In this document: positions 24,195-37,676 of the stretch, in pieces
Position numbering within the stretch: position 1 is the first letter of the stretch
How the letters are laid out: each line of letters opens with the position of its first letter
DNA from: Siphlonurus alternatus
Taxonomy: Eukaryota > Arthropoda > Insecta > Ephemeroptera > Siphlonuridae
Direction of reading: 5' to 3'
Assembly: GCA_949825025.1 (NCBI GenBank)
Contig: OX463786.1
Coordinates: 8,853,094-8,917,093 of the forward strand
Length of the DNA stretch: 64,000 bases
The notes under the pieces: generated by a model
Seen by the model: only the letters and a program-made list of their open reading frames with translations
Told to the model about the DNA's origin: nothing
Databases searched by the model: none
Program-made: the position numbers and the translations under genes

Positions 24195-24705
24195 AGGGGG
24201 ACATTCATAAAGCACTTTAGCCTCGATTTTTGTCCCGGGTACTAAACCATAGGCTAAATATGGTTAGCTCTTGGTTTAGCGCCATAGTTTAAAAATCAAG
24301 GCTAAAGTGGGGGTTAAGGTAGAGATAACACGGATCAGCTGGCTTAATGCTAAAATAATCCCATTCATAAAAATTATGAAAAAAAATAAAATGTTCTCCT
24401 CTACATCCCCTATCAGTAGGTAAAATATCAGGTATAAAAAAACGAGCTACTTTTTAAGTTATTAATTTTTAAAGTTGACTAATTTAACATGGAAGTTCCA
24501 TTTCTCCATGTTAAATTAGTCAACTTTAAAAATTAATAACTCAAAAACTAGCTCGTTTTTGTATACCTGATATTTTACCTACTGATAGGGGATGTAGAGT
24601 AGAACATTTTAATTTTTTTCATAATTTTTATGATTGGGATTTTTTTAGCATTGGGCCAGCTGATCCGTGTTATCTCTACCTTAAAGTGATTTGTGAATGT
24701 CCCCC
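24195..24705. mobile_element. Family C MITE interrupted by a family B MITE
   Basis: Left arm 24196-24313 (GGGGGACATTCATAAAGCAC) and right end 24685-24705 (AAGTGATTTGTGAATGTCCC) belong to family C. They are split by the family B element exactly at a TTAA that the uninterrupted copies show as GGTTAAAG. Confidence 0.85.
24318..24680. mobile_element. TTAA MITE, family B copy 2, nested
   Basis: Flanked by TTAA at 24314-24317 and 24681-24684. Ends GGTAGAGATAACACGGATCA and its complement, with near-perfect arms along the whole 363 bp. Comparison with intact family C copies shows that TTAA was duplicated on insertion. Confidence 0.9.
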
Positions 24706-24754
24706 ATATATTCTTAAAACATTCCAGCAGGATTAAAACGCTTAATGTTTTTTT

Positions 24755-25025
24755 TTGTTTTTTAATCAAACTACGATCGGATACTTCAGTTTACTAATTA
24801 CTCATTAATTTTTACAACCTGAACCTCTGCCACCTGAATTTTGTGCTTCATGGTTTTATGCAGAACCAGAACCAGGGTCAGCTAAGGAAAACGTGGAAAC
24901 CTGTCAGGAAGAACATTACAGATTTTGTCAATGAACCGGAAGTAGAATGGTATGCCAGAAGAACCACATAGTAGAAAATTACAACTATGTAACCCTAATG
25001 GGTGGGAAAATCTTAAAAAATTCTA
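24755..25025 (-). mobile_element. 5S-type SINE, reverse, 5' end missing
   Basis: Tail complement TTTTTTAATCAAACTA, then AAGGAAAACGTGGAAACC, TTTGTCAATGAACCGGAAGT and GAACCACATAGTAGAAAA. The 5S-like head is absent. Confidence 0.72.
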
Positions 25026-26261
25026 AAATTTTGGTATATCCGGGAAAATTTTAGTTTGCCAAACTGTATTGTTTACTGTTTTTAAATTATGACATGTAAT
25101 AAAAAATACATAAATTTATATTCTACATTATAATTTCAGTTTTGTTTTAATTTTATTCTGAATAGACTGTTATGAAGGGGCTTCTCAAAAGTTGTGCATA
25201 TTGTTATTTGAGCAATAAATTTACCACGTAAATATAAACCGATAATAATTAAATTTAACTTCCCTTTTAGTAGAAAAATGGTCAGTATCAGCTAACAGGA
25301 TCCTAATTTTACCAAATTTAGCCCTCAGGCAATATTTGTTAGCTGCTAGTATTATATTCATGTTATTTCAATTGAACAAGGAACGTTCACCAAGCAAGAT
25401 ACATTAGTACAATTAATTAGATTGTATTGCCTAATATTATTTATTATTCAAAAAATTACAATTATTTTAAAATATATATATAACCCTAATTATTAATAAT
25501 AACTAACAAACAAATAATTTTACAATAATTTATTCTCAATTGTAATTATAATTTTATTTTACTGTAATATTAAATAATTAAATTTATTTAATAATTTTTT
25601 GCAAAACAAATACAACATATATATAATCATATTATATTTAAATATTTCTATAATTAAAAATAGTTTACTATTATAATTACAAAAACTCCCTAAGCAATAT
25701 AATTATTAATTTATTTTTTATAAAAACTAATTCATATTCTTTTAACCCAAATACAAATACACTCTTACAAATGTACATTTTCACCACAACACTAGATATA
25801 TCTAGTTATAAAAGACAATTCCCATAGAAATTGTACGTGCACTTTATACATACGAGAGCTTTTATCAAGTTAAATCCCGTGGGTTTATAATCACCTGGTA
25901 GATATAACAAAAAATCTTTCCTTTGCAATGTTTTTCTTAAGGATTTTACTCTAGAATGTAGAGTGTTCGGCTTTTGCGTTTCCTATAATACATACCAAGC
26001 GTGCTTGAAAAGTTTAAAAATAACCACCATCACTACTATCTATCCATCTAGCAGCATCGGTCCTGTGATCGATGTTGTATAGTGGCTCTTGAGAATACAA
26101 TAGGAACATTCCAGTGAATAGCTCCGTACTTTTAAATGAACCAGAAAATAAATAGCAGGATCATTTTTCAGTCAAATTGTCGTCGGACGTATAGACAATT
26201 TAAGTTTATTTCCTACCGGATATACCAGGAAGTGAGATTTTTCTTTATTTTTTATAATAAA

Positions 26262-26975
26262 ACTCCATTGTATACTTCTAACTACCAATTACATACTACT
26301 TTGAAACCCCGAACCTTTCGAAACCCTAACTTGAGCGTTTCGCGGGCTCTTCTGGAACGGGGACTGCCACGGCCTTGCAAATCCATCCCGGCATTTGCCT
26401 GCGGCTGAGGGAAACGTGGAAACCTCAGCCAGGATGGACGCTATAATCTGACTTACAGCCCAGAATAATGAGAGTGAAAAAACGTGAAAACGTTGCCAAG
26501 TTTATATGACCCCTAGATAGAAGATTTTAATCAGAAGAAACCGGAAAGCGAAACGAAAGGGGGGCTTTTAATCAGAAGAAACCGGAAAGCGAAAATCGGG
26601 AGGGGGACATAATTGACTTTTTAATCAGAAGAAACCGGAAAGCAAAATTCGGAAGGGGGACTTTTTAATCAGAAGAAACCGGAAAGCTTACAGTGTTGCC
26701 GGTTCTGTCCAGATCGCACGTTTTTTCATCTCATCCTTCTTGGCTAAGGGAAAGAATCTTGACGCTACAGCTTTTGTCAATGAACCGGAAGTGCAATGGT
26801 CCAAAGCCAGGGGAACCACATAGTGGAAAAGCGCAACGTTTTACCCCTGGGTGGGAAACGTGGTTTTTGTTGAAAATGGTCACCCATCCAACTACTAACC
26901 ACGCTCGGCGTTGCTTGACTTCGGTGATCTAACGAGACCCGGTCAAGCAAACTGCGCCACACTTTCCACTATTTA
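26262..26975 (-). mobile_element. 5S-type SINE split by a 317-bp insertion
   Basis: The tail and core lie at 26262-26443, the body and 5S-like head at 26761-26975 (complement of TGGATGGGTGACCATTTTC and GGGTCTCGTTAGATCACC). The two halves join exactly at GACGCTA, which is present at 26437-26443 and again at 26761-26767. The uninterrupted copy at 16104 has this heptamer once. The 317 bp between (26444-26760) is therefore an insertion. Confidence 0.8.
26525..26687 (+). repeat. Four-copy minisatellite inside the SINE insertion
   Basis: Four units of about 41-51 bp each begin TTTTAATCAGAAGAAACCGG and continue AAAGC, then a G-rich spacer. They make up half of the 317-bp insertion. No inverted ends are visible on the insertion. 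Confidence 0.85.
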
Positions 26976-27350
26976 TTGTCATTACTTTGTACATCTGAAC
27001 TATTTATTTGTATTATTTGAAACACAAAAAGACTTATTAAACTCCACAGATGTTAGCACTGATTTTACGAATTTTAAGAAATAGATTTTATGATACATGA
27101 TTTTAAACGTTTCTTTATAAATTTGTATGCTAAAAAATTCTTACATAATCACTTTCCTAACATATTACTATTAAAAAAAAATTGTAGTAATATTAATAGC
27201 ATGCCATGCACTGCAAGCAGAAAATGTTATATCAATGCAAGACAAATATAACTTTTTCGAATTCAAATGATAGCATATTATATTATTATAATAAGTGTAT
27301 ATATTTATAATATTTTTGTTTAACTTATTTGATTTGTATTCTGAAACAAT

Positions 27351-27530
27351 GGGGGACATTCACAAAGCACTTTAACCCCAACTTTAGCCCCAAGTTTTAT
27401 CCCTGGTACTAAACATAGTGCTAAACTAGGAGCTAACCATGTCTAGCTCCTAGTTTAGCACCATGTTTAGTACCAGGGATAAAACTTAGGGCTAAAGTTG
27501 GGGTTAAAGTGCTTTGTGAATGTCCCCCAA
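27351..27530. mobile_element. Hairpin MITE, family C, best-preserved copy
   Basis: GGGGGACATTCACAAAGCAC at the left and its exact complement at the right. The arms are almost perfect for about 75 bp, around AGGAGCTAACCATGTCTAGC. Confidence 0.92.
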
Positions 27531-29228
27531 TGAGTTCTATTTCTGCAATGAAATAAAGTATTAAATAACCACTTAAATATTAGAAATGCGATGCCCCATG
27601 ATGAACTTCACTTGACAACGTCTAAAAAGTATCCCCCCCCCTCCTTCCCCACTAGCTACAAAAGCATTTCATAAGACTTAAAAAACATAAGAAGAAAAAT
27701 AAAAACTTATTTTACGATGTTTTTTGTGTTGATATTTTGATTGATTTCTGATAAAAGTTCAATACCGCTTGCTTTGCAATATTTTCTACGTGCCACTAAC
27801 AGAGTGTACAAACGATGTATCATCTTAGCAACAGTTTTCTTTGTGAACTTATTGTTAGAACAAAAAAATATTTCCTTCGTTTATTCCTTTGGGTGGTCAA
27901 TTCTTTTCTTTGTTCAATTACTAGCCTTCCGATATAAAGACTGTATTTCCTACCAGACAGAAGATTGTTTTAGTAAGACAAAACGTACTCTCTTTGTTAA
28001 ATTGAAAAAGGTTGTCACAAAGACTTTTAAGTTTATAAAAATTCTGCTAATCGTTGCTAAAGCACGTGCTATAGTTTAATTGGAGATGTTTTTTTTGCCA
28101 TCATAGCATTATAATTACACATTTTAAATCTCCAAGATTTTTTTTATCAAAACACAATCAAAATTAAAAGAGAGATTTGAAAACAAATCATAGTTCTGGT
28201 AGATTATTTAATTTATAATTTCGATTAAGTGGTCCATTTCCAAAACTCCCTTAAAATGAAATTTAACCTTATTTCATTCACTAATCAATATCTTTTGCTG
28301 TATATTTCATTTCAGCTTTTAGAGTGGTCCCTTGTTCGTTGATATTATTGCTAGTATATGGCATATTTATGAACGAATGTGTATTTTTTAAATAATTGTA
28401 TGCTAAAATTGTTAATTTAATTGATGCAACTTTATAATTATTAAATAAATTAATAAAAGACAAAAAATTATTTAAATTTACATACAATGTAAAATAAATT
28501 ACATTGAAATTAAAAATTAAAAATATATAACCACTTTAAAATACAAGGATATTAACAAAAAAACAAATTTTAACTTTTATTATAAAATATTTTAATTTTA
28601 TTATTTTTTTTTAAACATTCAGTATAAAAACTCCCTGCATGGGCTGTATTATAATGTAATCTTCATCTAAATCTTAAGGAACATCAAAGCATTGAAAGAA
28701 CTCTTTTTATCATCAGATAAGTTGATCAAAACGTCTCAAGGAGATTATGAACGATCGACAATTTTTACAGTGAGTTAAAATGAGAGGGTTTGTGAGCACT
28801 TCAACTAAAAAGAAACATCATTCGATGGAGTCGTTGATATTGATTGATGGCTTTTAATTTAAAAATAGCATTATAATTTTAACACTATATTTTCTGTAGT
28901 AAAATTACTTCAGGAATTAATATATTTAATAGTAATAATTCATTTTCGAATAACTTGCACTTTACATCACGAAACACGTTGAAGTGAAAATATATTACAA
29001 GCTGAAATCAATGAAACCAATATTACAAACACTAACTAAAAATACATGTTAATATACAACGTTAAAATATTTCTTATACATACACCAAACAATATTGAGT
29101 GTAAAACTCCCTTTCAATCTCTTTTTTTATAATTTATTACAGCCAAATTATTATATTAAATACACTATTTTTTTTGTCAATTAGTAATTGTTTTATTTTC
29201 TTAAAAAAATAAAAATCTATAACTCAAT

Positions 29229-29340
29229 CACTACGTTTACATGACGGTGTTTAATACGTATTCGTTGACGACGGATATTGTTATTCTTATGAGGCGTCGT
29301 CAACGGATACGCATTATACACCTTCATGTAAACGTAGTGA
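29229..29340. mobile_element. Hairpin MITE, family F copy
   Basis: 112 bp, starting CACTACGTTTACATGACGG and ending with its complement. The interior ATTGTTATTCTTATGAGGCG is close to that of the copy at 24079. Confidence 0.88.
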
Positions 29341-29798
29341 ATGATCGTGAATCGGTGAAAACATTGTATAATTCATAATTTCTTTACTACTTTTCCATTG
29401 TATACACAATATAAACTTGTCATAAATTTTTCAATCAGGACGTGATGTCAATCACTAATTTATATAGCAAGAATTTTTAATACCTGATTTAAATTTGAAT
29501 ATGATAGGGAGTTTTAGTATGTCAATTTGTTATATCTGCCAATATCAATGTAATGCTAGATTAGTTGTGGAATAGTCCCTATGTAAAAATTATGGAGCAA
29601 TCAATTTATGAATGGAGAAAGCTCAATATTATGAAAAAATTAGAAATTCAAATTTAAAAAATGAAAATAATTATCATTATTAACGCATCATTGAGCCTTG
29701 TATAAAACACTCAATTTGGAATTACATTGAAATTCAATTTTTCAAGGTATTAAACAAAATTTTATCCATATTATGTAATATGTGCTGTACATACCTCT

Positions 29799-29987
29799 GC
29801 TTAGCACAAATTTTACTCCTGTAGGCTTTACCATGCGGTCTATGGAGGCATGGTGAACCAAAATTTTTTGATAATGGCACGCTGGTTACTCTTCTTACCT
29901 CAACCAATTACAAATCTGCATCTCTTTGTCTATTGAAGCTGCAGCTCTAGCAAGTGAGACAGGAGCAAAGTTCGTACACAAAGCAAT
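29799..29987. mobile_element. Dispersed element, family J copy 2
   Basis: Imperfect inverted ends: AAATTTTACTCCTGT at the left and ACAGGAGCAAAGTTCG at the right. Body blocks are shared with 6795-6970. Confidence 0.6.
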
Positions 29988-32475
29988 ATTTTGAAGGAAG
30001 TATTGTTTGTAAAATACATAATATGGGACAGTAAGATATTACTTTCTTTCATCTCCTTATATTAAAATATGCCTCCTCAATACATTACTCTCGATACTGT
30101 ACAATCCTCGGCAAAAGAATGGAAGTATTTTTTTAAGTTAAATAAAAAGTCCAGGGATATCTTTATCACAAAAATGTTAATTACCAGTCCCTTAGTTGTT
30201 ATATTAAGTATATAATGAACCTTATAAATGATGAAGAATATAATAATAGTATGGAAAAGACAAATTTTTTCACTCAGCTATCCGTTATTCTCACATAACC
30301 TAGCTCAAATACAATTTAAGTAATAATACTATAGATATTAAAACTTGTGATAACCATATAAATTGTCAATTTTCATATTTGGAGATAATTTTTACATAAA
30401 TAATATAACACATCATATAAAATATATACACTTCATTTTAATAAAATACATAAAATTTTAGATTATGAAACTTAATAAAAATAAGTGGTAAAAATTAGAA
30501 CTATTTCTTGTAAGAATGATATTAAGAATCTATACGAATTATAAAAATAATGTAAAAAATGCTCTTGATTCTAGATTCTTTTGTCGTTCGATATACATTG
30601 TATAGTAATAAAATTCTTTTAGAAATATACTATATAAATATAACATTTTATTTTATTTTCGATTCGATAAAGATGATATTCCAATAATGTAGTATTTCTT
30701 ATAAGACGTTTATTGTCATAGAACTTCATTTTCTGTCAAAGAAAGTATTATTTTGTAGAAAATAAAATATATTGTACATGTTTTAGTATACTATTATTCT
30801 CTGCAGTAAAATGTAAAATATTTCATTTTTATATCCTCAGGTAACATTTGATATAGTTATATTGATTTAAAATTTCCCCGGAAGTAGACGAAAATATTGA
30901 ATATCTAGTCCTCCAGATCGTAGTAAAGCATTACTTTTTCACATATTATAGGATAGTACTTCTTTATACTGTATAATACTTTGCAAAATATTCTTAACTA
31001 AAACGAATGTCCCAAAACTCCCTAACTCTATCGGAGGGAGTTTTATATTAATTTGACTAATTATAAACTTTTGTAACTTCTGTCACATTTAATTTCAATG
31101 TTTTTGTAACGTCTTCGGTCGTTGGTCGAAGATTCTTAATGTTACATATTACAGCTTGAGTGTATGGAATTGCAATGTAAGTGTTTTAAAAAATACGTAT
31201 AAATTTTTACCTCCAACAAGCAAGAAAGTGAGTTTATTAAGTTAAGTTATAAAAATGAATTATGAGACCGGAAATTTTACATTTAGGATGAAACCCACAT
31301 AAGTGGCATTACGTAATAAATAGAAATTAAAATTAAACTATTAATAATTCAATAAATTATCATTGTAAAAATAAAAATTAAATTTGTATTTTTTTAAAAT
31401 TGTAAATTGTTGTACTTTATAATTACATTTTTAAGGCAGCATTTTTTTGTGTAATGATCAAATAAATTATCATTTTAACAATTATAATGTTTTAAATTTA
31501 ACTTTTATTTAATTCATATTATAAATAAGTCGTATAATTTTTAAAATCATTATAAATATGAATTTTTTGAGCTACATGTGGGCACGGTGTGTGTTATGTA
31601 TTTCTTTAAAATTTTCATATCATTATGCTTCGTAATTATTTAACTTGTTTCTACACAAGTACGCATTTAAAATTATGAATGTTTTCATACAAAATAGTAA
31701 AAAAATGCACCAGGAATTACTTAAATTAAGATGTCTGTGTTAATAAATATATTAAATACACTCTTAAACATCCAGGAATTTAATTATAATTATTATACCT
31801 CTTCAGTTTCCCTTTTTAAAGAAAAGTGACGTTTCTTTCATTTAATGGTAATATTTATCATTTATCTACATGAGTGACTATAGGCGATAAAAATTGTTCC
31901 CATTAATGTTTTAATTAAAATAATTAAATTACGAGACACAAAAATATTAAATTAAATTCATATTATTTAATCAATATTACCACGTCATCTCACCTTGTGT
32001 GAGATATTTCACACCTTTCTTTAACATTTTTATAAATAAAAAAAACAACACTACAACTTCTTTAAGTCACGTAAGATTTTCTGTTAAGTAAAAAGTCACC
32101 CAAAGTTATAAAAGTTTTCCTTCACACTAATAGTACCAACTTTCTTACTCAGAAGTTTGTCTTTTATGTTTGTTCTTTTTTTACCCTCCCTCTATTATAC
32201 GCTATGTGGTTTCTGAGTAGATATATATAATAATACACAACACATATGATAAAAGTTTTACTTTAACTTCGTATATTATATTCACGTGTTACAAAAATAT
32301 GCTTTTGTTTTTACTTTGAATGTAAAATCTTGTCTTTTAACTTGGTTTTTGTTTTGTTTATAACGTCTTCTGTCATTGGAAGAATAGTTTGTAAAAGAGA
32401 ACCTCATTGGCCGAACACAGACAGTGCAGTTCTATTTCGACAAACTATAGAACGTGTTTTCTAGTTGGAATATTT

Positions 32476-32642
32476 AGGGGGGCATTCACAAAGCACTTTA
32501 ACCCCCACCTTAACCTCAATTTTTATTCCTGGTGCTAAAGCAGGGGCTAACCATGTTAAACTTCTAGTTTAGCACCATGTTTAGCACCAGGGATAAAAAT
32601 TGAAGCCAAAGTGAGGGTTAAAGTGCTTTGTGAATACCCCCT
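32476..32642. mobile_element. Hairpin MITE, family C copy
   Basis: Ends GGGGGGCATTCACAAAGC and GCTTTGTGAATACCCCC. The arms carry TTAACCCCCACCTTAACCTC and TTTAGCACCAGGGATAAAAA. Confidence 0.88.
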
Positions 32643-32660
32643 TATATTATTATGATAATA

Positions 32661-32780
32661 CATTCGTCGCCAATAAAAATTTCCCATTTGCAGCCTTGTT
32701 AATTACCATGCCCTATGTTATTCTTAAGGAGCATGGTGATTAACAAGGTCGTAAAGGGAAATTTTCCCAGCCGAAGAGTG
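32661..32780. repeat. Dispersed hairpin, family K copy 2
   Basis: The left arm (AATTTCCCATTTGCAGCC, TTGTTAATTACCATG) is mirrored on the right (CATGGTGATTAACAAGG, GGGAAATTTTCCC) around TTATTCTTAAGGA. Confidence 0.7.
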
Positions 32781-33563
32781 TATCTTATTTAAGAATTAAT
32801 TAATATGTATTTTTATATTATATTCTTATTCTTTACATGGGGTGTGTTTCTCAAAGAACAGAAAAATATAACACCAACAGAGAGAACAGAAAATATTTTA
32901 TTACCGTTTTCTTTGTTTGCATTTATGCATTTAAATTGCATAAAAAAATAACAAAAATTAAAATTTAAGTTTATTTAAATTTAAAGTCGAAAAGCAATTA
33001 ATATTATTTTATTTATTTATTTTTTTATTTTAATTTCATTGAATAAAACATAATAATTATAGAATATTGAAATAATTGTTAATTTATTTTAAAACAATAT
33101 TTTGAATGTTTATATGGCGCTTAATATTTTTATATTTAATAAATATTCACCATTACGTGAATTGTTATATAAAGCAAAATGTAAATAATATGTCTTGGGC
33201 TTCTTGATTCCAACTATTCTTATTGGGAGTTATGTAGTTAATCGTTTTATGTATAGGCAAGTCATTCATATATGCAGTTAAAATAAGTATCCTTATTATC
33301 ATAATAATTACCTAGTATAAAAAATGAAATTTGTAAAGAGATCCAACGAAGGCATCTTGCAAAAATTTATGTACTTCCCATGTCAGTGCAATAATATTTG
33401 ACTGCATGTTGCAAATTTGTTGAAAATCAGTCACATTAATTGTATCCAATAATGTTAATTTTTCTATTACAAGTGTGATCCTGGACTTACATATACATAA
33501 GTTATTTTAATAATGTATTTTTTATTGTGTGCTATAATTACTAATCTTAATTTTCTGGTACAG

Positions 33564-33815
33564 GTGTCTTCCTTGGACCAGTATGCGACTATGTAATTGC
33601 ACCGGTAGCAAGATTTGCCGGTGTATGGGGTGTACCGGTAGTAACTGCCGGTGGACAAGCAGATGCATTCCATCATAAGGCTACCGGACAGTACCCTACT
33701 TTAACCAGACTCATGGGGTCTTATTCGGCTATCGGAGAAGCCCTCAAATCAATTTTGAAGCAATTTGGATGGAGTGTAGCTGGACTACTGTATCATAATC
33801 ATGGAGTTGGAAGTG
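33564..33815 (+). CDS. Receptor guanylate cyclase gene B, exon 2 (ligand-binding domain)
   Basis: This 252-nt exon has a TTTTCTGGTACAG acceptor and a GTGAGT donor, both phase 1. It encodes 83 full codons plus shared ends. The peptide starts VFLGPVCDYVIAPVARFAGV, continues WGVPVVTAGGQADAF and PTLTRLMGSYSAIGEALKSI, and ends FGWSVAGLLYHNHGVGS. This is the diagnostic GPVC...APVARxxxxW...TAG...LTR core of natriuretic peptide receptors, and the LLYHNH segment recalls insect Gyc76C. Cys 124 (joined numbering) is the GPVC cysteine that pairs with Cys 98 in the family. The exon is separated from exon 1 by 18.8 kb. It is the most conserved protein segment in the window. Gyc76C in Drosophila is a receptor cyclase acting in semaphorin-dependent axon guidance and matrix biology. 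Orthology is inferred, so no symbol is given. Confidence 0.94.
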
Positions 33816-34154
33816 GTGAGTTTAATTTTTGTTATTATTTTTTATCTTTACTATAGTCTTCTACTCGTTGTGTATAAAAAAATATATATATATTTATTCA
33901 TCTCGCTTACAAGACAAGTCAACATGGTACACATTTAGTAAAAAAAAAAAAAATCAAAACATATTTTATTCACGTTTGTAAAAAATTGTCAATACTATAC
34001 ACATTCTTATCAAATAAATGTTTTTTCACTCTCTTCTTATTACAAACACTTAAATTTATTTCACTTTTTATGTCACTTGGTAGGCTATTGAACAAAGATT
34101 GGGCACTGTACATGGAACTCATTAATATGTACCGAATTGTTTAAATAAATTAAG

Positions 34155-34463
34155 TATGGAGTATCGACCTCAATTTTTTTTATTGAAGAAATGGATAGAG
34201 GGTGCAAAGTTATTTACACTGATTTTTTTACAGCCCTGGAAATATTTTTTTTAAAAATACTGAAAGTCCTTTTTGTGACGTCACGCGGCGGCAAGTCCTA
34301 TCTTTTTCTTAAGGAGAGGCACCCCGTGACGTCACATAAAGGACTTTCATGAATTTTTAAAAAATAATTCCAGGACTTTAAAAAATCTGAAAAAAATCAG
34401 GGTAGCATAACTTTGCACCCTCTATCCATTTCTGCAATAAAAAAATTAAGGTCGATACTCCAT
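34155..34463. mobile_element. Family D hairpin MITE copy 2
   Basis: Ends TATGGAGTATCGACCTCAA and its complement GGTCGATACTCCAT. Both arms carry TGACGTCAC near the loop. Confidence 0.88.
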
Positions 34464-35203
34464 TGTTGGTCATTTTTGTTTGGTGAAAGGAATAACATGA
34501 AAAGTTTATTTACAAGTTAACTTATGGTAACTAACCGTTGAATGTAAAATTATCGTGGGTTATATAACACCAACTATAACATTACGTTCTGTGTTCTGGT
34601 AAGCGTAATCCACATGTTATATCCTATATAATACACTAAACTTGTTTTTTCCCCTCGCTATTTTTTTTTCTTGCGGAAATACATAGCTTATTAGCTAACT
34701 AAGCATTGCTCTTTTTACCTCCTTCCTCCCTAGCTATTGCTAAGGTTAGTTTATATGTATTTAAAAAAAAAACTGATTTCATTCAATAATTTGGCGTGAA
34801 TTAATTGAATGTCATAATTTTTTCTCATGTATATAAAATAATTATATCGGCAATCTTCCTTCAAATTGGTACCTCTAACCCAAAACATTTTTCTAATATC
34901 GAGGAACGATTAGTAATAGAACAAAATGTGATATACTTTATACTATTTTACATAAATTATTTTTATATTCAAGTCAAATCAACTAACAGATTTTTTTTTT
35001 AAATTACTACTATATTTACCTTAATTATTATTTAAACTTTAAATATAAATAAACAATTTTTTTTTTAAAAAGTTCCGATAAATTTTTTAAAAATATTAAC
35101 AAATTATAACTTAATTTTAAAATAATTATCATTTCACTGCCAACTAAATTAATGTAATGCATTCTACCAGTTACTTTTATTTTAAATTAATTCATGGTAA
35201 ATA

Positions 35204-35330
35204 ATAGGTATGTTCATAAATACACAATCCGAAAGAATCGATTATTTGTAATGAACTCCCCGTACATAAAACATAAGGTTAATCACAAATAATCGATTCT
35301 TTCGGATTGTGCATTTACGAACAGATATGT
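35204..35330. mobile_element. Hairpin MITE, family G copy 1
   Basis: ATACACAATCCGAAAGAATC is followed by GATTATTTGTAATGAAC and mirrored by its complement. The loop is about 25 bp. A second copy is at 42434-42557. Confidence 0.85.
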
Positions 35331-36649
35331 TTTAAAAACTTTTTAAAAAAAATGTCTAAAATAATAATTTTACTTGAAATTTAGATATTTTTCTTTTCCA
35401 ATACCCACAGCAGAACTTTGAGTTTACATTTCATTTTTAGTTATATTTGAGGAGGGAAAAGTAAAAAGCAATGAAGATGGAAAGGCATCCTGTTTATATT
35501 TGTGATTGAATACAGTAAAAAAATTGAATAATAACAAAGGAAATACAATATATCATCACTATTATCAGTAATCATACATAAAAAAAAACGTGGAACAAAT
35601 TCATATATGTACTTATTGTTTTTTTAATTCTGAAATGAAGCAAAGTGTTGGTGCTAATAATTTTTCTGCTCATATCCGGTATCACATTTTATATTATTCT
35701 ACCTATACATTCCATACCTTCCAATATTGCTATAATAGCCTTAGGCATAAAATTGATTCATACCGTCTCCAATATGGCATATAAAAATTTTTAAAATTTT
35801 ATTTTGATATTCTATGTAAAAAAAATAGGGGAGATAGGTAAATAAAAATACGTGTAAGAAAGATAAATATTTTTTTCAAAGTAAAAATATATGCAAATAT
35901 CTATTTTACTTATATTTATTTGCCTTGTAAAAATATATGAAAGTATAAATTTCATTTGTAATACTATGTAAATAAATATGCATATCCTTCTTAAATTCTA
36001 TATATCAATCTTATGCTATGAGTTTAAATAAACATACAATTCAAGATATAAATATTTCGTCTTGATCATATAATAAATAAAGAATACATCATATATTATA
36101 GGAAGAAAGGAGATTTTTCTTCTCTAATCGATCTCTGAAGTCATTACTAAATTTACTCAGCTTTCTCATTTGCATACCTAATAAGAAAATATATTAGCTA
36201 TAGCTACATTTAAGCTGCACCCAAAGCGCTTTCGATTGAAAAAAAAAAAGTAATATATTTCCACGCCGGTTTCAAAGATACGAGAAACCAAACTATATAC
36301 TATGACGGTAGAGGATTACTAAAACCAATCAGTGCAGTATTGGTGCTTTAATATTAAAATTAACGAATTATAATATTTCTAGTCTCAAAATTTAATTAAC
36401 ATTATTATGGCTTTATTGAGGAATTTAGATGTCTCAAACAATTTCCCCTGAACTAATTTATATTATGAAGGGATGGATTATTGATTTTATTAAATTAATT
36501 AATTTAACCTACCCTTATATAATAATAATAGTATAATCTTTCTTTGATATAATAATCGTATTAATTAATTTCAATTTAATTGTATAAGATTATATATACA
36601 ATGTATAATGCTTAACATCTTAAATTTCTTCTTAAAAAAATATTTCTAA

Positions 36650-36815
36650 GGAACTCGTGAATCCTGGAGGTGATATTCCATATCAGTTGCCGACCATCCT
36701 GACTTAAGTTTCTGTAGTTCCCTCAGTCATAAAACAGTATATTATATTCGGATTGATCACTATAGGTCGAAGCAGCCCCGGTTTTGAAGCCGTATGAATT
36801 AAGCACTTTTGTACA
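36650..36815 (+). mobile_element. Degenerate tRNA-type SINE body
   Basis: GGAGGTGATATTCCATATCA, TTGCCGACCATCCTGACTTA, TTCCCTCAGTCAT and GCAGCCCCGGTTTTGAAG follow the order of the complete copy at 45673. The tRNA head is missing. Confidence 0.65.
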
Positions 36816-37351
36816 ATCATTAGGGTAGGTGTTATAATATATATTTTTTAAAATAGAAATTTCATGTAAAAGATTAATGTCTCTAAACAAAGTTCAGTTT
36901 AAAAGTTTAAAAAGTATAGTAGATACACATAGTCGAGTCAAATAGAAATGTCAATACACTCAAATCAACCTCGAATCTCTAAACAACCGCCATATTTATT
37001 TCTTTATCCTTGTAAGTATGCAACTAATTTAACACATTAGTAATGCAGGTTGCTGTCTTCTAAGGGGCACGTTATATGCAGTCATAATGTTTTACGAATA
37101 AAAACATTATGTCATGAATTTGAATAAAATTTAATACGTTCAGTAAAGCGGAATAGAAGTAATAGCTTCTGAAGTGTCATTTCTGATCTTTTGGGAGCTT
37201 TTTAAATTTAAAACTCCCTGGAGAAGTAGTAACAATAATGTTAGAAATTTGTAAGTGAAATAAAAATGAGAATAATTTACGAAAGATTTATTCAGATTTT
37301 TTTTTTTTTTTTTACTAAACGAGGTTTATTATTAATTTTTTGAGTTAAACT

Positions 37352-37676
37352 AAATGAGATATTAGAATATAAAAATTTTAATGGCTTAATCAAAAGAAGG
37401 GGTAAAAATATGGTACTGTGAATTTTTTCAAATTTTTCTGAGACCGGGAACTATTTTAAAAAATTATTGAAAGTCTATTTTATTGATGACGTCACGGGCG
37501 GCACTCCTTAAGAAAAAGGATAAGGCAGTGCCGCCCGTGACGTCATGAAATAGACTTTCAATAATTTTTTAAAAATAATTCCTGGTCTCAGAAAAATCTG
37601 AAAAAATTCACAGTACCAAATTGTTACCCCTTCTTTCGATTAAGCCACTAAAATTTTTACATTCTAATATCTCATT
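37352..37676. mobile_element. Family D relative with different ends
   Basis: Outer inverted ends AAATGAGATATTAGAAT and ATTCTAATATCTCATT. The inner arms share GGGAACTATTTT, AAAAATTATTGAAAGTC and TGACGTCACGGGCGGCAC with family D. The central blocks are conserved while the termini differ. Confidence 0.8.

Noticed and set aside
27741..28079. 112-codon open frame in intron 1
   Set aside because: Hydrophobic, AT-driven composition; no domain, no splice signals of note, and no start context.
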